Shown piece by piece: positions 19,375 through 27,955 of a stretch of DNA of 33,246 nt (positions within the stretch are counted from its first letter, which is position 1; the number at the start of each line of letters is the position of its first letter). The stretch is from Verrucomicrobiota bacterium (GTDB lineage Bacteria > Verrucomicrobiota > Verrucomicrobiia > Limisphaerales > JAJOIW01): contig JAJOIW010000030.1 of assembly GCA_021209225.1 (NCBI GenBank), positions 1 to 33,246 of the forward strand, written 5' to 3'. The notes under the pieces are model-generated. The model ran no database searches. It saw only the letters and a list, made by a program, of their open reading frames with translations, and was not told the DNA's origin. Position numbers and translations under genes: made by a program.

Positions 19375-21078
19375 ATGGCCGACTTCAGCACCATACCAGT
19401 TCTTAATCTCTTATACGAAATGGGGCTAGCAGATGATCAGCAGCTCCAGGAGGTGGCTGACGAATCAGAACGCACCGGAAAAAATCCCATCCAGACCGCC
19501 GTTGACCTGGAAATCATGGATCGGGACTCCATCATGCAGACAGTGGCGGACTCACTGTCCACCGAATATATCAACCTCGATAAACAGGAGCCCTCAGAAG
19601 AAGCGATCAAAGCGGTCGACGCAAACACAGCGCAGATGTTTCAGGTGCTCCCACTCGAATTGTATGATGACACGCTGCGGGTGGCATTTGTCGATCCACT
19701 CGATCCGTCACGTCTCGATGAATTTGCTTTCACAATAGGCAAGGAAATTCAGGTGGTGGTCGCGGATCCCAAGAAAATTGCCAACTACATCGATAAGTAT
19801 TATGCCAAAAGCAAAGGGGCTGGCTATGGGGACATTCTCAAGGAGATGGGAGATGCTTATGCCCACAATGACGCCTTATTGGATGAGTCCTCCGCTGCGG
19901 TTATCAGTATGGAGGACGCCGATGCGACCGATGTCACCCGCCTGGTCAATGCCTACCTGATTCAGGCGGTCAAAGACCGTGCCAGTGACATTCACTTCGA
20001 GCCCTTTGAAGAGAACTTTCAGATCCGCTACCGCATTGACGGAGCCCTCGTGCAATTAAAAGCGCCGCCACACCAACTATCCAGCCAGATTGCCTCGCGC
20101 ATCAAAGTGATGGCTGACCTGAAGGTGGATGAAAAACGCAAACCTCAGGATGGACGTATCCCGTTGAATCTGGGGGATAAACAGGTGGAGTTGCGGGTTT
20201 CCACGCTGCCAACTCAGTTTGGGGAATCTATTGTGCTGCGGGTTCTGGATAGGACATCCCAAAAGCTCGATATGACTGTTCTGGGGATGCCGGATGACGT
20301 ATTCAAGGGAGTGGATCTCATTGTCAATCAACCTAACGGCATTTTCATCGTCACCGGGCCGACCGGATCGGGCAAAACCACCACTCTCTATTCCTGCCTG
20401 CAGCGGGTCAATGACCCGGGAAGCAAGCTCCTGACCGCCGAGGAACCAGTCGAATATGATTTGGACGGCATCATGCAGGTTCCGGTGAAGTCGGGCACAG
20501 GTATGACTTTTCTAGCGGCTCTCCGAGCCTTTCTTCGTCAGGACCCGGATATCATCATGGTTGGCGAAATGCGGGATCTGGAAACAGCCCAGATTTCCAT
20601 TCAAGCCTCCCTGACCGGACACTTGGTGATGACCACTGTTCACGCGAATGATTCCGCGGGAACGGTCACCCGTCTTGTCGACATGGGAGTCGAACCCTTT
20701 CTTGTGTCCTCCACGCTGAGAGGCGTTTTATCTCAGCGCCTGGTGAGAACTATCTGCAAGCGCTGCCGAACTACTTTTGAACCCACTAAAACCCAATTGG
20801 ATGCCCTCGGTTTGGCCCTTTCGGACATTGAAGGAAAGTCCTTCTATTTTGGGAATGGATGCAGTGGGTGCAACGACACCGGGTATCGGGGCCGGAAGGG
20901 CATCTACGAGCTACTGAAGATTTCTGAGAAAATTGCCAACCTGATCAATGAGCGGGCGCCCACACTGGTCATCCGCGACAAAGCTGTTGAGGAAGGAATG
21001 CGCGGGCTCAGACAGGATGGGATCAAAGCCATTCTCGAAGGGGAAACCACTATCGACGAAGTCCTCAAATACACCTGA
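19375..21078 (+). CDS. pilB: Type IV pilus/type II secretion assembly ATPase, PilB/GspE family (copy 2)
   Basis: Intact 567 aa. DIHFEPFEENFQIRYRIDGALV, GPTGSGKTTTLYSCL, LRQDPDIIMVGEMRDLETAQISIQASLTGHLVMTTVHAND, CKRC...CSGC. Confidence 0.95.
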   Translation: MADFSTIPVLNLLYEMGLADDQQLQEVADESERTGKNPIQTAVDLEIMDRDSIMQTVADSLSTEYINLDKQEPSEEAIKAVDANTAQMFQVLPLELYDDTLRVAFVDPLDPSRLDEFAFTIGKEIQVVVADPKKIANYIDKYYAKSKGAGYGDILKEMGDAYAHNDALLDESSAAVISMEDADATDVTRLVNAYLIQAVKDRASDIHFEPFEENFQIRYRIDGALVQLKAPPHQLSSQIASRIKVMADLKVDEKRKPQDGRIPLNLGDKQVELRVSTLPTQFGESIVLRVLDRTSQKLDMTVLGMPDDVFKGVDLIVNQPNGIFIVTGPTGSGKTTTLYSCLQRVNDPGSKLLTAEEPVEYDLDGIMQVPVKSGTGMTFLAALRAFLRQDPDIIMVGEMRDLETAQISIQASLTGHLVMTTVHANDSAGTVTRLVDMGVEPFLVSSTLRGVLSQRLVRTICKRCRTTFEPTKTQLDALGLALSDIEGKSFYFGNGCSGCNDTGYRGRKGIYELLKISEKIANLINERAPTLVIRDKAVEEGMRGLRQDGIKAILEGETTIDEVLKYT

Positions 21079-21142
21079 TGCTCAGCTTTACCATTGCTGC
21101 AAATCAAGAATTCTGCTAAATTACCTTCACTCAATACAAAAC

Positions 21143-22435
21143 ATGCCTAAATTCAGTTATGTAGCTCTAGATGCGGCCGGGAAGGAAAAAAAGGGCGAAT
21201 TGGAAGTCCCCTCCCAGAACGACGCAATTACTGCCCTTAAGAATATGGGCATGTATCCTACAAAAATTGCCCCCTTGGCTGTAAAAGCCGGGGTCGCCAG
21301 GTCGGCCAAAAAATCCCCGGCCCGCGGTGGGGGCAAGGCTGGAGCCAAGAAAGGTGGATTTTCTTTTCCTGGGGCAGGGGGGAAATTCACCACCAAGCCG
21401 TTATCTATTTTCACCCGCCAGCTGGCTACCCTGCAGGAAGCAGGCTTGCCGCTCCTGAGGGGGCTGAAGGTTCTAGAGAAACAGGCCGTCAAGCCAGCTC
21501 ATGGTAGAATTATTGGGCAACTGGCCAGTGCAGTCGAAGGCGGTGCCACATTTTCCGAGGCCTTGGCACTCCATAAAAAATCCTTCAACAAGCTCTACGT
21601 CAATATGGTGAAGGCCGGGGAGATTGGTGGTGTGCTGGAGCTCGTGCTCAAACGTTTGGCCGAGTTCATGGAGAAGGCTGAGAAAATCAAGGGGAAAGTC
21701 GTGGCTGCGATGTTCTACCCGGTGGCTGTGCTGGTGGTTGCGGTACTTATCCTCGCCATCCTCATGGTTTTTGTTATTCCCAAATTCAAGGAGATCTTCG
21801 ATGACATGCTTGAGGGAGCCGCCTTGCCGGCCTTCACGGAAATCGTTCTCAAAATCTCCGATGCCATCCGCTTTCGAATCCTCTACATCCTTGCTGGCGG
21901 GGTTGGAATCTGGATTGCTTTCATCATTTTCAGCAAAACCAAATTCGGTCGGTATGTGCTGGATTTGGTCAGCCTGAAAATTCCGGTGACAGGCCCGGTG
22001 CTGAGTAAGGTTGCCATATCGAGATTCACCCGAACCCTGGGCACGCTGGTATCGTCGGGCGTTCCCATCCTGCAATCCCTGAACATCGTGAAGGAGACAG
22101 CGGGAAATATGGTGATCTCCAATGCGGTCGCCGGAATTCATGAAGCAGTCAAAGAAGGGGAACCCATCACCCGCCCGCTCGAAGCGGCCAAAGGTGGTAT
22201 ATTCCCTCCTATGGTCATCAGTATGGTGGAGGTTGGTGAACAAACCGGAGCTCTTCCTGAGATGCTCCTGCGGATCGCGGATCAGTACGATGAGGAAGTC
22301 GACAATGCCGTGGCGGCCATGACCTCACTCATTGAACCGATTATGATCGTCTTCCTGGCTGTGATCGTGGGATCGATCGTTATTGCCATGTTCCTCCCGC
22401 TGATTGTCATGATCGAAAAACTGGGTGGAAACTGA
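21143..22435 (+). CDS. pilC: Type IV pilus/type II secretion inner-membrane platform protein PilC/GspF
   Basis: Intact. MPKFSYVALDAAGKEKKGELEVPSQNDAITALKNMG...LSIFTRQLATLQEAGLPLLRGLKVLEKQ...VAISRFTRTLGTLVSSGVPILQSLNIVKETAGN...FPPMVISMVEVGEQTGALPEMLLRIADQYDEEVDNAVAAMTSLIEPIMIVFLAVIVGSIVIAMFLPL. Confidence 0.96.
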   Translation: MPKFSYVALDAAGKEKKGELEVPSQNDAITALKNMGMYPTKIAPLAVKAGVARSAKKSPARGGGKAGAKKGGFSFPGAGGKFTTKPLSIFTRQLATLQEAGLPLLRGLKVLEKQAVKPAHGRIIGQLASAVEGGATFSEALALHKKSFNKLYVNMVKAGEIGGVLELVLKRLAEFMEKAEKIKGKVVAAMFYPVAVLVVAVLILAILMVFVIPKFKEIFDDMLEGAALPAFTEIVLKISDAIRFRILYILAGGVGIWIAFIIFSKTKFGRYVLDLVSLKIPVTGPVLSKVAISRFTRTLGTLVSSGVPILQSLNIVKETAGNMVISNAVAGIHEAVKEGEPITRPLEAAKGGIFPPMVISMVEVGEQTGALPEMLLRIADQYDEEVDNAVAAMTSLIEPIMIVFLAVIVGSIVIAMFLPLIVMIEKLGGN

Positions 22436-22473
22436 TTCATCCACCCTCCCAGCTGTTTTCTTCCCAAGAACTC

Positions 22474-22508
22474 GCCCAGCTTGATTCCCGAGCTGGGCTT
22501 ATCCTTTA
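22474..22508 (+). terminator. Rho-independent terminator after pilC
   Basis: GCCCAGCT-tgattcccg-AGCTGGGC followed by ttatccttt, about 40 nt after the pilC stop. Confidence 0.6.
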
Positions 22509-22674
22509 GGGATCGGGCCCCTTATGTCTCACTCCCGGTTATTTCCCTCTCGCATTCTTAATCGCCGGAACGCCTGACTGAATCATCCCACTGGAAATTT
22601 TCTCTGATACTTTCGTCTCAACGGTGGACAAATCCCTTCGATGTCATTACATTGTATAGACAAAACCGAAACTT

Positions 22675-22965
22675 ATGGAGTTTGACTGGAACCAACTGCC
22701 TTTTGATCTGACGGAAAATGGGTTGTCGATGGTTGAGATTGAGGAATCCTTCGAAGATCCATTTTCAGTCAAGATACTGCCCGACAGTTCGGCGTTTGGC
22801 TCGAGATCCAGATATTTCAACATTGGTCGGAGTATGAATGGGAAGAATGTCATCTCTGTCTACTCGACCAACGGAAAGATCATTCGCATCATCTATTCAC
22901 GCGAGTGCGTGCATGAGGAAGCTTATTTTTACCTTAAACAAATGAACGAATCGCTCATGGCTTGA
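22675..22965 (+). CDS. brnT: BrnT-like toxin (type II toxin-antitoxin)
   Basis: MEFDWNQLPFDLTENGLSMVEIEESFEDPFSVKILPDSSAFGSRSRYFNIGRSMNGKNVISVYSTNGKIIRIIYSRECVHEEAYFY follows the BrnT layout (F.W.....N...G.S..E....F.DP......D......R...IG.S..G....V.......IRIISAR.....E...Y). The KHG motif is replaced by ENG. Confidence 0.72.
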   Translation: MEFDWNQLPFDLTENGLSMVEIEESFEDPFSVKILPDSSAFGSRSRYFNIGRSMNGKNVISVYSTNGKIIRIIYSRECVHEEAYFYLKQMNESLMA

Positions 22966-23021
22966 ATCCGGAGACATGGATGTGAACCACTGAGGGACAG
23001 ATTATTTGACCTATCCAGGAT

Positions 23022-23375
23022 ATGGCTGAACCACAATTTCAATTTCAGGGCAGGGAAGCGGGCGACTCACGTCCTCCTGTGGCGCACATTCATCCCATCA
23101 AGCAATGGGAGGAGGTTCCATTCTTTCAGGATGAAATTGCTGAAGCCGCGTATTGGTCCATGAACCGGTTGTCCGTGGGCCTCATGGAATCATCTGCTAT
23201 GGGATCCAAATCGTCCCCGGGAGAATCGGTCACCATTTCTTTGCGCATCGATGCAAAAATGTTAGCCCGGATCAAACGCATGGCACGCACCCGGTTTCTC
23301 AATTACCAGAGTATGATGAAGCAATGGCTTGCCGAACGCATGGAACAGGAGCTTCCCAACAATCCGGGGGAGTAA
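23022..23375 (+). CDS. brnA: BrnA/CopG-type antitoxin
   Basis: EVPFFQDEIAEAAYWSMNRLS...SVTISLRIDAKMLARIKRMARTRFLNYQSMMKQWLAERMEQEL: 'F.sE.EEA.fW' linker plus ribbon-helix-helix (V.ISLRID..ML.RIK..A.....YQS....WL.ER) typical of BrnA/CopG antitoxins. Confidence 0.75.
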   Translation: MAEPQFQFQGREAGDSRPPVAHIHPIKQWEEVPFFQDEIAEAAYWSMNRLSVGLMESSAMGSKSSPGESVTISLRIDAKMLARIKRMARTRFLNYQSMMKQWLAERMEQELPNNPGE

Positions 23376-23419
23376 AATCTTATCAATCTTTGCTTTGAAA
23401 ATGTGAATAACTTCTGATT

Positions 23420-24187
23420 ATGATCCGGTCCGTTAAAAATTCCAGAATGAGATATACAGCTGAAAAACGCCACAGTGGCTTCACCCTGCTTGAAATGCTG
23501 GTTGTGATTGGGGTGATTTCCATCCTGGCGGCGATGACCGTTGGTGTCATCAGTATTGCAAAAACCTCCAGCACGGAAAAACGCATCGAAGGCCAATTGA
23601 ATAAACTCATCACTGCAATTGAACAATACAAAAGCAAGACCGGATTCTATCCACCGGACCACCAGACAAAAACTGTCAGCGGCCAGATCCGTTACACTCA
23701 ATACGGCAAACCCATCGTCAACCCAGTTCTGAATCCCCTCTATTATGAGCTCAATGGAGTGCTTGTGGATCTGAATACAAAATCCTATCTCGCGAATGGG
23801 GATCCCGCTGAGTACGCCCTGAATGATAATCAGGTTGTATCCTGGTTCGGCATGAGTGGATTCCAGAATTCCGCTAAAGATCCAGCCAGCTTGAAAAGTT
23901 CTTTCGATGGATTCAAGCAATCGGATTTGGTTCAGGTGGATGGAGCCATTGTCAATGCGGCACCGAAGCCGCAAGGCAGGGTCACGTTATTGTCCGTTCC
24001 TTCGCCATGGCCGAAGCAGTTTCAGGACCGCAATCCTCTCGGGAACACATCGTTGAATGTATGGTATTACAATTCATCGAACCCGACCAATAATCCTGCC
24101 ACTTTTGACCTTTGGGCTGAAATGCCTATCGTCAATGAAAGTGGACAATATGAGGTGAAGCGTATCGGAAATTGGAAAACGGAGTGA
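23420..24187 (+). CDS. Type II secretion GspG-like prepilin
   Basis: Prepilin motif HSG|FTLLEMLVVIGVISILAAMTVGVISIAK; GspG-like ITAIEQYKSKTGFYPPD. Confidence 0.85.
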   Translation: MIRSVKNSRMRYTAEKRHSGFTLLEMLVVIGVISILAAMTVGVISIAKTSSTEKRIEGQLNKLITAIEQYKSKTGFYPPDHQTKTVSGQIRYTQYGKPIVNPVLNPLYYELNGVLVDLNTKSYLANGDPAEYALNDNQVVSWFGMSGFQNSAKDPASLKSSFDGFKQSDLVQVDGAIVNAAPKPQGRVTLLSVPSPWPKQFQDRNPLGNTSLNVWYYNSSNPTNNPATFDLWAEMPIVNESGQYEVKRIGNWKTE

Positions 24188-24292
24188 TATCCAGCCGGAC
24201 GTCTCATGGTCTGCATCAGGAAAGAAATTTGTGCGGACAATCGATTGACCTGAAACCGACCTGACATCAACATCCATTACTTATATTTAAAA

Positions 24293-25093
24293 ATGAAATC
24301 TGGAAACATTAACAAAAACATGGGAAGCCGATCTCAGGGATTCACCTTGATTGAATTGCTTGTGGTCATTGCCATCATTGCCATTCTGGCCAGTATGTTG
24401 ATCCCTGCCTTGGGGAAAGCCAAAGACAAAGCGCGGGTTGCGCAGGCCACCAGTGAGATCAGCAGTATCAAAGGGGCGATTGAGCAGTATTTTTCCACCT
24501 ACAGTCGGACACCCGCCTCGAAAGAAGCCAGAGCCGCTGTCAATAACACCATCACCGATTTCACCTACGGCACATTTGACCGGGCCATCGGAGGCGTCCT
24601 GACACGTCCAAGACCCACGACCCCAATGCCCCAAGTCTATACCAACGTGGGATACAAAGAGAGCAATGCGGAATTAATTGCGATCCTGACAGCTGTCGAA
24701 CAATTCCCCAACGGCCGCCAGACACCGAACACGAACAACAATCTCAACCAGAGAAAGACCGTCTTTCTCAATGGAAAAAACGTTTCAGACAATACACGCC
24801 CAGGCATCGGACCTGATGGAGTCTATCGGGATCCCTGGGGAAATCCGTATATCATCTCCGTGGATCTCAATTTTGACGGGTTTGTTCAGGATGCATTTTA
24901 CAGCCTTCCTGGGATTTCCCGACAGTCGGGAAATATTGGTTTCAATGGACTGGCGGTCCAACCGTCCACACCCAATCTCGGATTTCTGCACAAGGGTCGG
25001 GTGATGGTGTGGTCCATGGGGCCGGATGGTTTGGTTGATGGCACAGTTCCAGCGAATGCTGGAGCCAACAAAGATAACGTCATCAGCTGGTAA
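24293..25093 (+). CDS. GspG-like prepilin/major pseudopilin candidate
   Basis: SQG|FTLIELLVVIAIIAILASMLIPALGKAKDKARVAQATSEISSIKGAIEQYFSTYSRTP; C-terminal RDPWGNPYIISVDLNFDGFV (GspG-type DPWGNPY). Confidence 0.87.
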   Translation: MKSGNINKNMGSRSQGFTLIELLVVIAIIAILASMLIPALGKAKDKARVAQATSEISSIKGAIEQYFSTYSRTPASKEARAAVNNTITDFTYGTFDRAIGGVLTRPRPTTPMPQVYTNVGYKESNAELIAILTAVEQFPNGRQTPNTNNNLNQRKTVFLNGKNVSDNTRPGIGPDGVYRDPWGNPYIISVDLNFDGFVQDAFYSLPGISRQSGNIGFNGLAVQPSTPNLGFLHKGRVMVWSMGPDGLVDGTVPANAGANKDNVISW

Positions 25094-25189
25094 TCCGTTT
25101 ATCCCAACGGTCATTATTCATCAAACAAGCTGGAATCTCCTCAAAGCAATTCAAGTCTTCAGTGGATTCATAAAAGTCAGGAAATCTTC

Positions 25190-26083
25190 ATGCACGAATC
25201 TGAACAATACCTGCCCCGGAATCAGAACCAGCCCATAGGCTGTTCGACGGGCGTGGAGGACATCCATCCCTGCCGATCCCTGAATGGCCAGAGTAAGCGG
25301 GCATTCACTCTTCTGGAGCTTCTGGTGGTCATCAGCATCATCGGGATACTGGCATCCATTGCTTTCCCTGCCTTTTCCGGTCTGGGACAGAGCAATGCCA
25401 TGGATGGGGCCGTCAGACAGGTGCTGGATGATCTTTCGTATGCACGTCGGTTAGCCTTGTCCACCCGATCCACCGTTTTATTTCTCATGGTGGCGGATGA
25501 TCCCAACAATGATATTCCCTCTCTGGCAGGTCTCAAATACCGCTCATACGCCATCTATTCCCGATCCAGTGTTGGGGATCAGCCGGGCAGACCGACCGAA
25601 AAATTCCTGACCGAGTGGCGCACACTGCCGGATGGAGTGACCTTTGAACCGACCAAGCTCGGCTACTTTTCCCTGAACAGCTCCACTCGCACCCGGACCG
25701 TTTTCAATTCCGGAATTGCCCCGACAAACCGCCCGCATCTCTACCTTGGGGAAACTCCCCAGAACATGCTTCCTCAAAACATTCCGTCGTTTCACAATCT
25801 GGCCATTCCGGTGGATACCGAGTGGAATAACACGAGAAGACAAGTGCCTGGCCGGTTTGCCTACATCGCTTTCCAGCCATCCGGGCAATTGGCTGTTCCG
25901 TTTGATGAATTTGTCCGCCTCAGAAAATCCAGTGTTGTCTATCCCAAAGACAATGCGGGCCGATTCCTTTCCACTGCCGTCACAGATTTAATTGTTGATC
26001 AGACCGATCCGGGCCGCTTCATTCAGATTAACTGGCTGACCGGCCGGTCGCGCGTTTTTGAAGTACCAAACAATGGCGGCTAA
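25190..26083 (+). CDS. GspH-like pseudopilin; candidate Verru_Chthon cassette protein D
   Basis: KRA|FTLLELLVVISIIGILASIAFPAFSGLGQSNAMDGAVRQVLDDLSYARRLALSTRSTVLFLMV; GspH/FimT-like 'L..D...AR..A'; first gene of a 4-gene set before the 1254-aa protein. Confidence 0.75.
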   Translation: MHESEQYLPRNQNQPIGCSTGVEDIHPCRSLNGQSKRAFTLLELLVVISIIGILASIAFPAFSGLGQSNAMDGAVRQVLDDLSYARRLALSTRSTVLFLMVADDPNNDIPSLAGLKYRSYAIYSRSSVGDQPGRPTEKFLTEWRTLPDGVTFEPTKLGYFSLNSSTRTRTVFNSGIAPTNRPHLYLGETPQNMLPQNIPSFHNLAIPVDTEWNNTRRQVPGRFAYIAFQPSGQLAVPFDEFVRLRKSSVVYPKDNAGRFLSTAVTDLIVDQTDPGRFIQINWLTGRSRVFEVPNNGG

Positions 26084-27005
26084 TCCTGCTCAAATCCACC
26101 CCATTTACCCCATGAACCCATATCCGCCAGTGTCAGAAATTCAAATGATGAGGAGCCACAATCATCGTCGGGGATTCACGATGATTGAAATAGCGATCAG
26201 TCTGGCGATTGTCGCAGTGGCCATGGTCGCCATTCTCGGCATTCTGCCAGCCGGCCTGAATGTGCAGAGAGAAAACCGGGAGGATACCATCATCGACCTG
26301 GAAGCTGACTATTACCTGCAATTGATCCGCAGCAGTGGCATGCAGTTTGGGCCACTCTTTGTCGCCGATCATGTCGATCAGATTTCAGTCACAAGAACCA
26401 ATCACTCCACCCGCGCTGCCAATACTGTGCTGTATAACCGCACCCGGACAACCGGTCTGGGATTTTCCTGGAACTCCCGGCAGGTGATCCGCAAGTTACT
26501 CTCCACCCCCAGTTGGGATCTGGGCACTGTGCCCTCAACGCCCGATGCAGTATTCACCCCCGCCCAAGGACTGAGGATCATCGAGGAAAATGAAGTGCGG
26601 GCCATCGTGCGCGCCATTCCTGGAAGGGCTTCAGATCTCTCCCCAGCGTATTCCGATTCTGCCTTGCGTTATGAAATGAAAGTGAGCATTCATCCGGCAG
26701 TCACACCAACTATTTTTTCAGGATATGGCCAGGACAATACCACATCCACGGCATTCAATAACCTCAATTCTGCCGGGCCTGCGGGGCAGGGGGAGTTATT
26801 ACGCCAGGCGGCCCTCAGCTCAAATCTGTGGGAGGTCGAATTGGAGATTCGCTGGCCGGTGAATAACTTTGATCCAGCTGCCGGCACATATTCTTTGGGA
26901 CGCAATTCACGCACTTACAGGACGTATGTCGCAGGCACTCTGGAACAGGACCCCCGCAGTCGAAATTTGTTCGTCTTTAACCGCGGCCAATACCAAACCC
27001 AATAA
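26073..27005 (+). CDS. GspI-like pseudopilin; candidate Verru_Chthon cassette protein B
   Basis: RRG|FTMIEIAISLAIVAVAMVAILGILPAGLNVQRENREDTI; ATG overlaps the upstream stop (alternative starts 26058, 26112). Confidence 0.75.
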   Translation: MAANPAQIHPIYPMNPYPPVSEIQMMRSHNHRRGFTMIEIAISLAIVAVAMVAILGILPAGLNVQRENREDTIIDLEADYYLQLIRSSGMQFGPLFVADHVDQISVTRTNHSTRAANTVLYNRTRTTGLGFSWNSRQVIRKLLSTPSWDLGTVPSTPDAVFTPAQGLRIIEENEVRAIVRAIPGRASDLSPAYSDSALRYEMKVSIHPAVTPTIFSGYGQDNTTSTAFNNLNSAGPAGQGELLRQAALSSNLWEVELEIRWPVNNFDPAAGTYSLGRNSRTYRTYVAGTLEQDPRSRNLFVFNRGQYQTQ

Positions 27006-27016
27006 TCAGGCCCACC

Positions 27017-27955
27017 ATGAATCCTTCCCATCTTCATCCCAGAACCAGAGTTAAGAATCCGCGAGCAGGTTTCACACTCCTGGAAATGCTCATGGCTGTG
27101 ACCATAACAACCATCATCACGGTGGCCCTTTATTCTATTTTTGATCAGACACAGAAAGCCTTCCGTGCTGGAATTGCCCAGGTCGACGTTCTGGAAGCTG
27201 CCCGCGCCACCGGAGAAATATTCGACCGAGATATTGCTGGATTGACAGTCAATCCTCTGGAAATCTCACTCGGTCGAGTCGCTCTGCCCACCAACCTCAA
27301 TTTTAATGATTATCCCTATAATGTGTGGATAGATGCGCGATCCACACAGAACTGGCTGGGCACAATTGCCGCCGGGACCACAGTTTTCCTGGCCCAGCAG
27401 AACGTCGTGTTTTTCACCCGCACCAATGATGTCGTCACCATGATTGGTTACTACAATTTTCCGATGCAGCTGAATTGGGCAGGCGGGTCCCGTCCGCCCA
27501 CCATTCCACAAATATCCACCCTGTACCGTTTCACCCGCACCTTTCAGGCATCGCAAATGACAGAGGCACTTGTGCGCGGGCACCTCGCCACATTCCGTGC
27601 CGGACCACTCGCTTCCATCAATGATCCAACCCGGCCATTCCAGGAGATCGTGCGTGGGGTCATCCACAATCGTTGGACTCCATTCGGATCCAATGGTCAG
27701 TGGTGGCAGAATGCGGCGGATCCATTGCTTGCCAAATTCAATCCTGGTTCGAATTCCTTGAGTGGATTGACCGGAGGCGGGGCCCTGGTTCCGGCTCAGA
27801 TGGAGTATGAGTTGATGATTTTACAAGACGATATCATGCAGCAGCTCATTGCCCTGGCGGAATCCAATACCGCCCAGGCCCGGAGCTTTCTCGAATCCAA
27901 ACTGCCGGAGATCCACGTCATCCGCAAAAGAGTTTCCACCGCCCTTTATCAATAA
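27017..27955 (+). CDS. GspJ-like pseudopilin; candidate Verru_Chthon cassette protein C
   Basis: RAG|FTLLEMLMAVTITTIITVALYSIFDQTQKAFRAGIAQVDVLEAARATGEIFDRDI, similar to GspJ/PulJ. Confidence 0.76.
   Translation: MNPSHLHPRTRVKNPRAGFTLLEMLMAVTITTIITVALYSIFDQTQKAFRAGIAQVDVLEAARATGEIFDRDIAGLTVNPLEISLGRVALPTNLNFNDYPYNVWIDARSTQNWLGTIAAGTTVFLAQQNVVFFTRTNDVVTMIGYYNFPMQLNWAGGSRPPTIPQISTLYRFTRTFQASQMTEALVRGHLATFRAGPLASINDPTRPFQEIVRGVIHNRWTPFGSNGQWWQNAADPLLAKFNPGSNSLSGLTGGGALVPAQMEYELMILQDDIMQQLIALAESNTAQARSFLESKLPEIHVIRKRVSTALYQ

Noticed and set aside
21473-22243. 256-aa minus-strand ORF
   Set aside because: Shadow of pilC; His/Asp-rich low-complexity antisense translation with no domain pattern.
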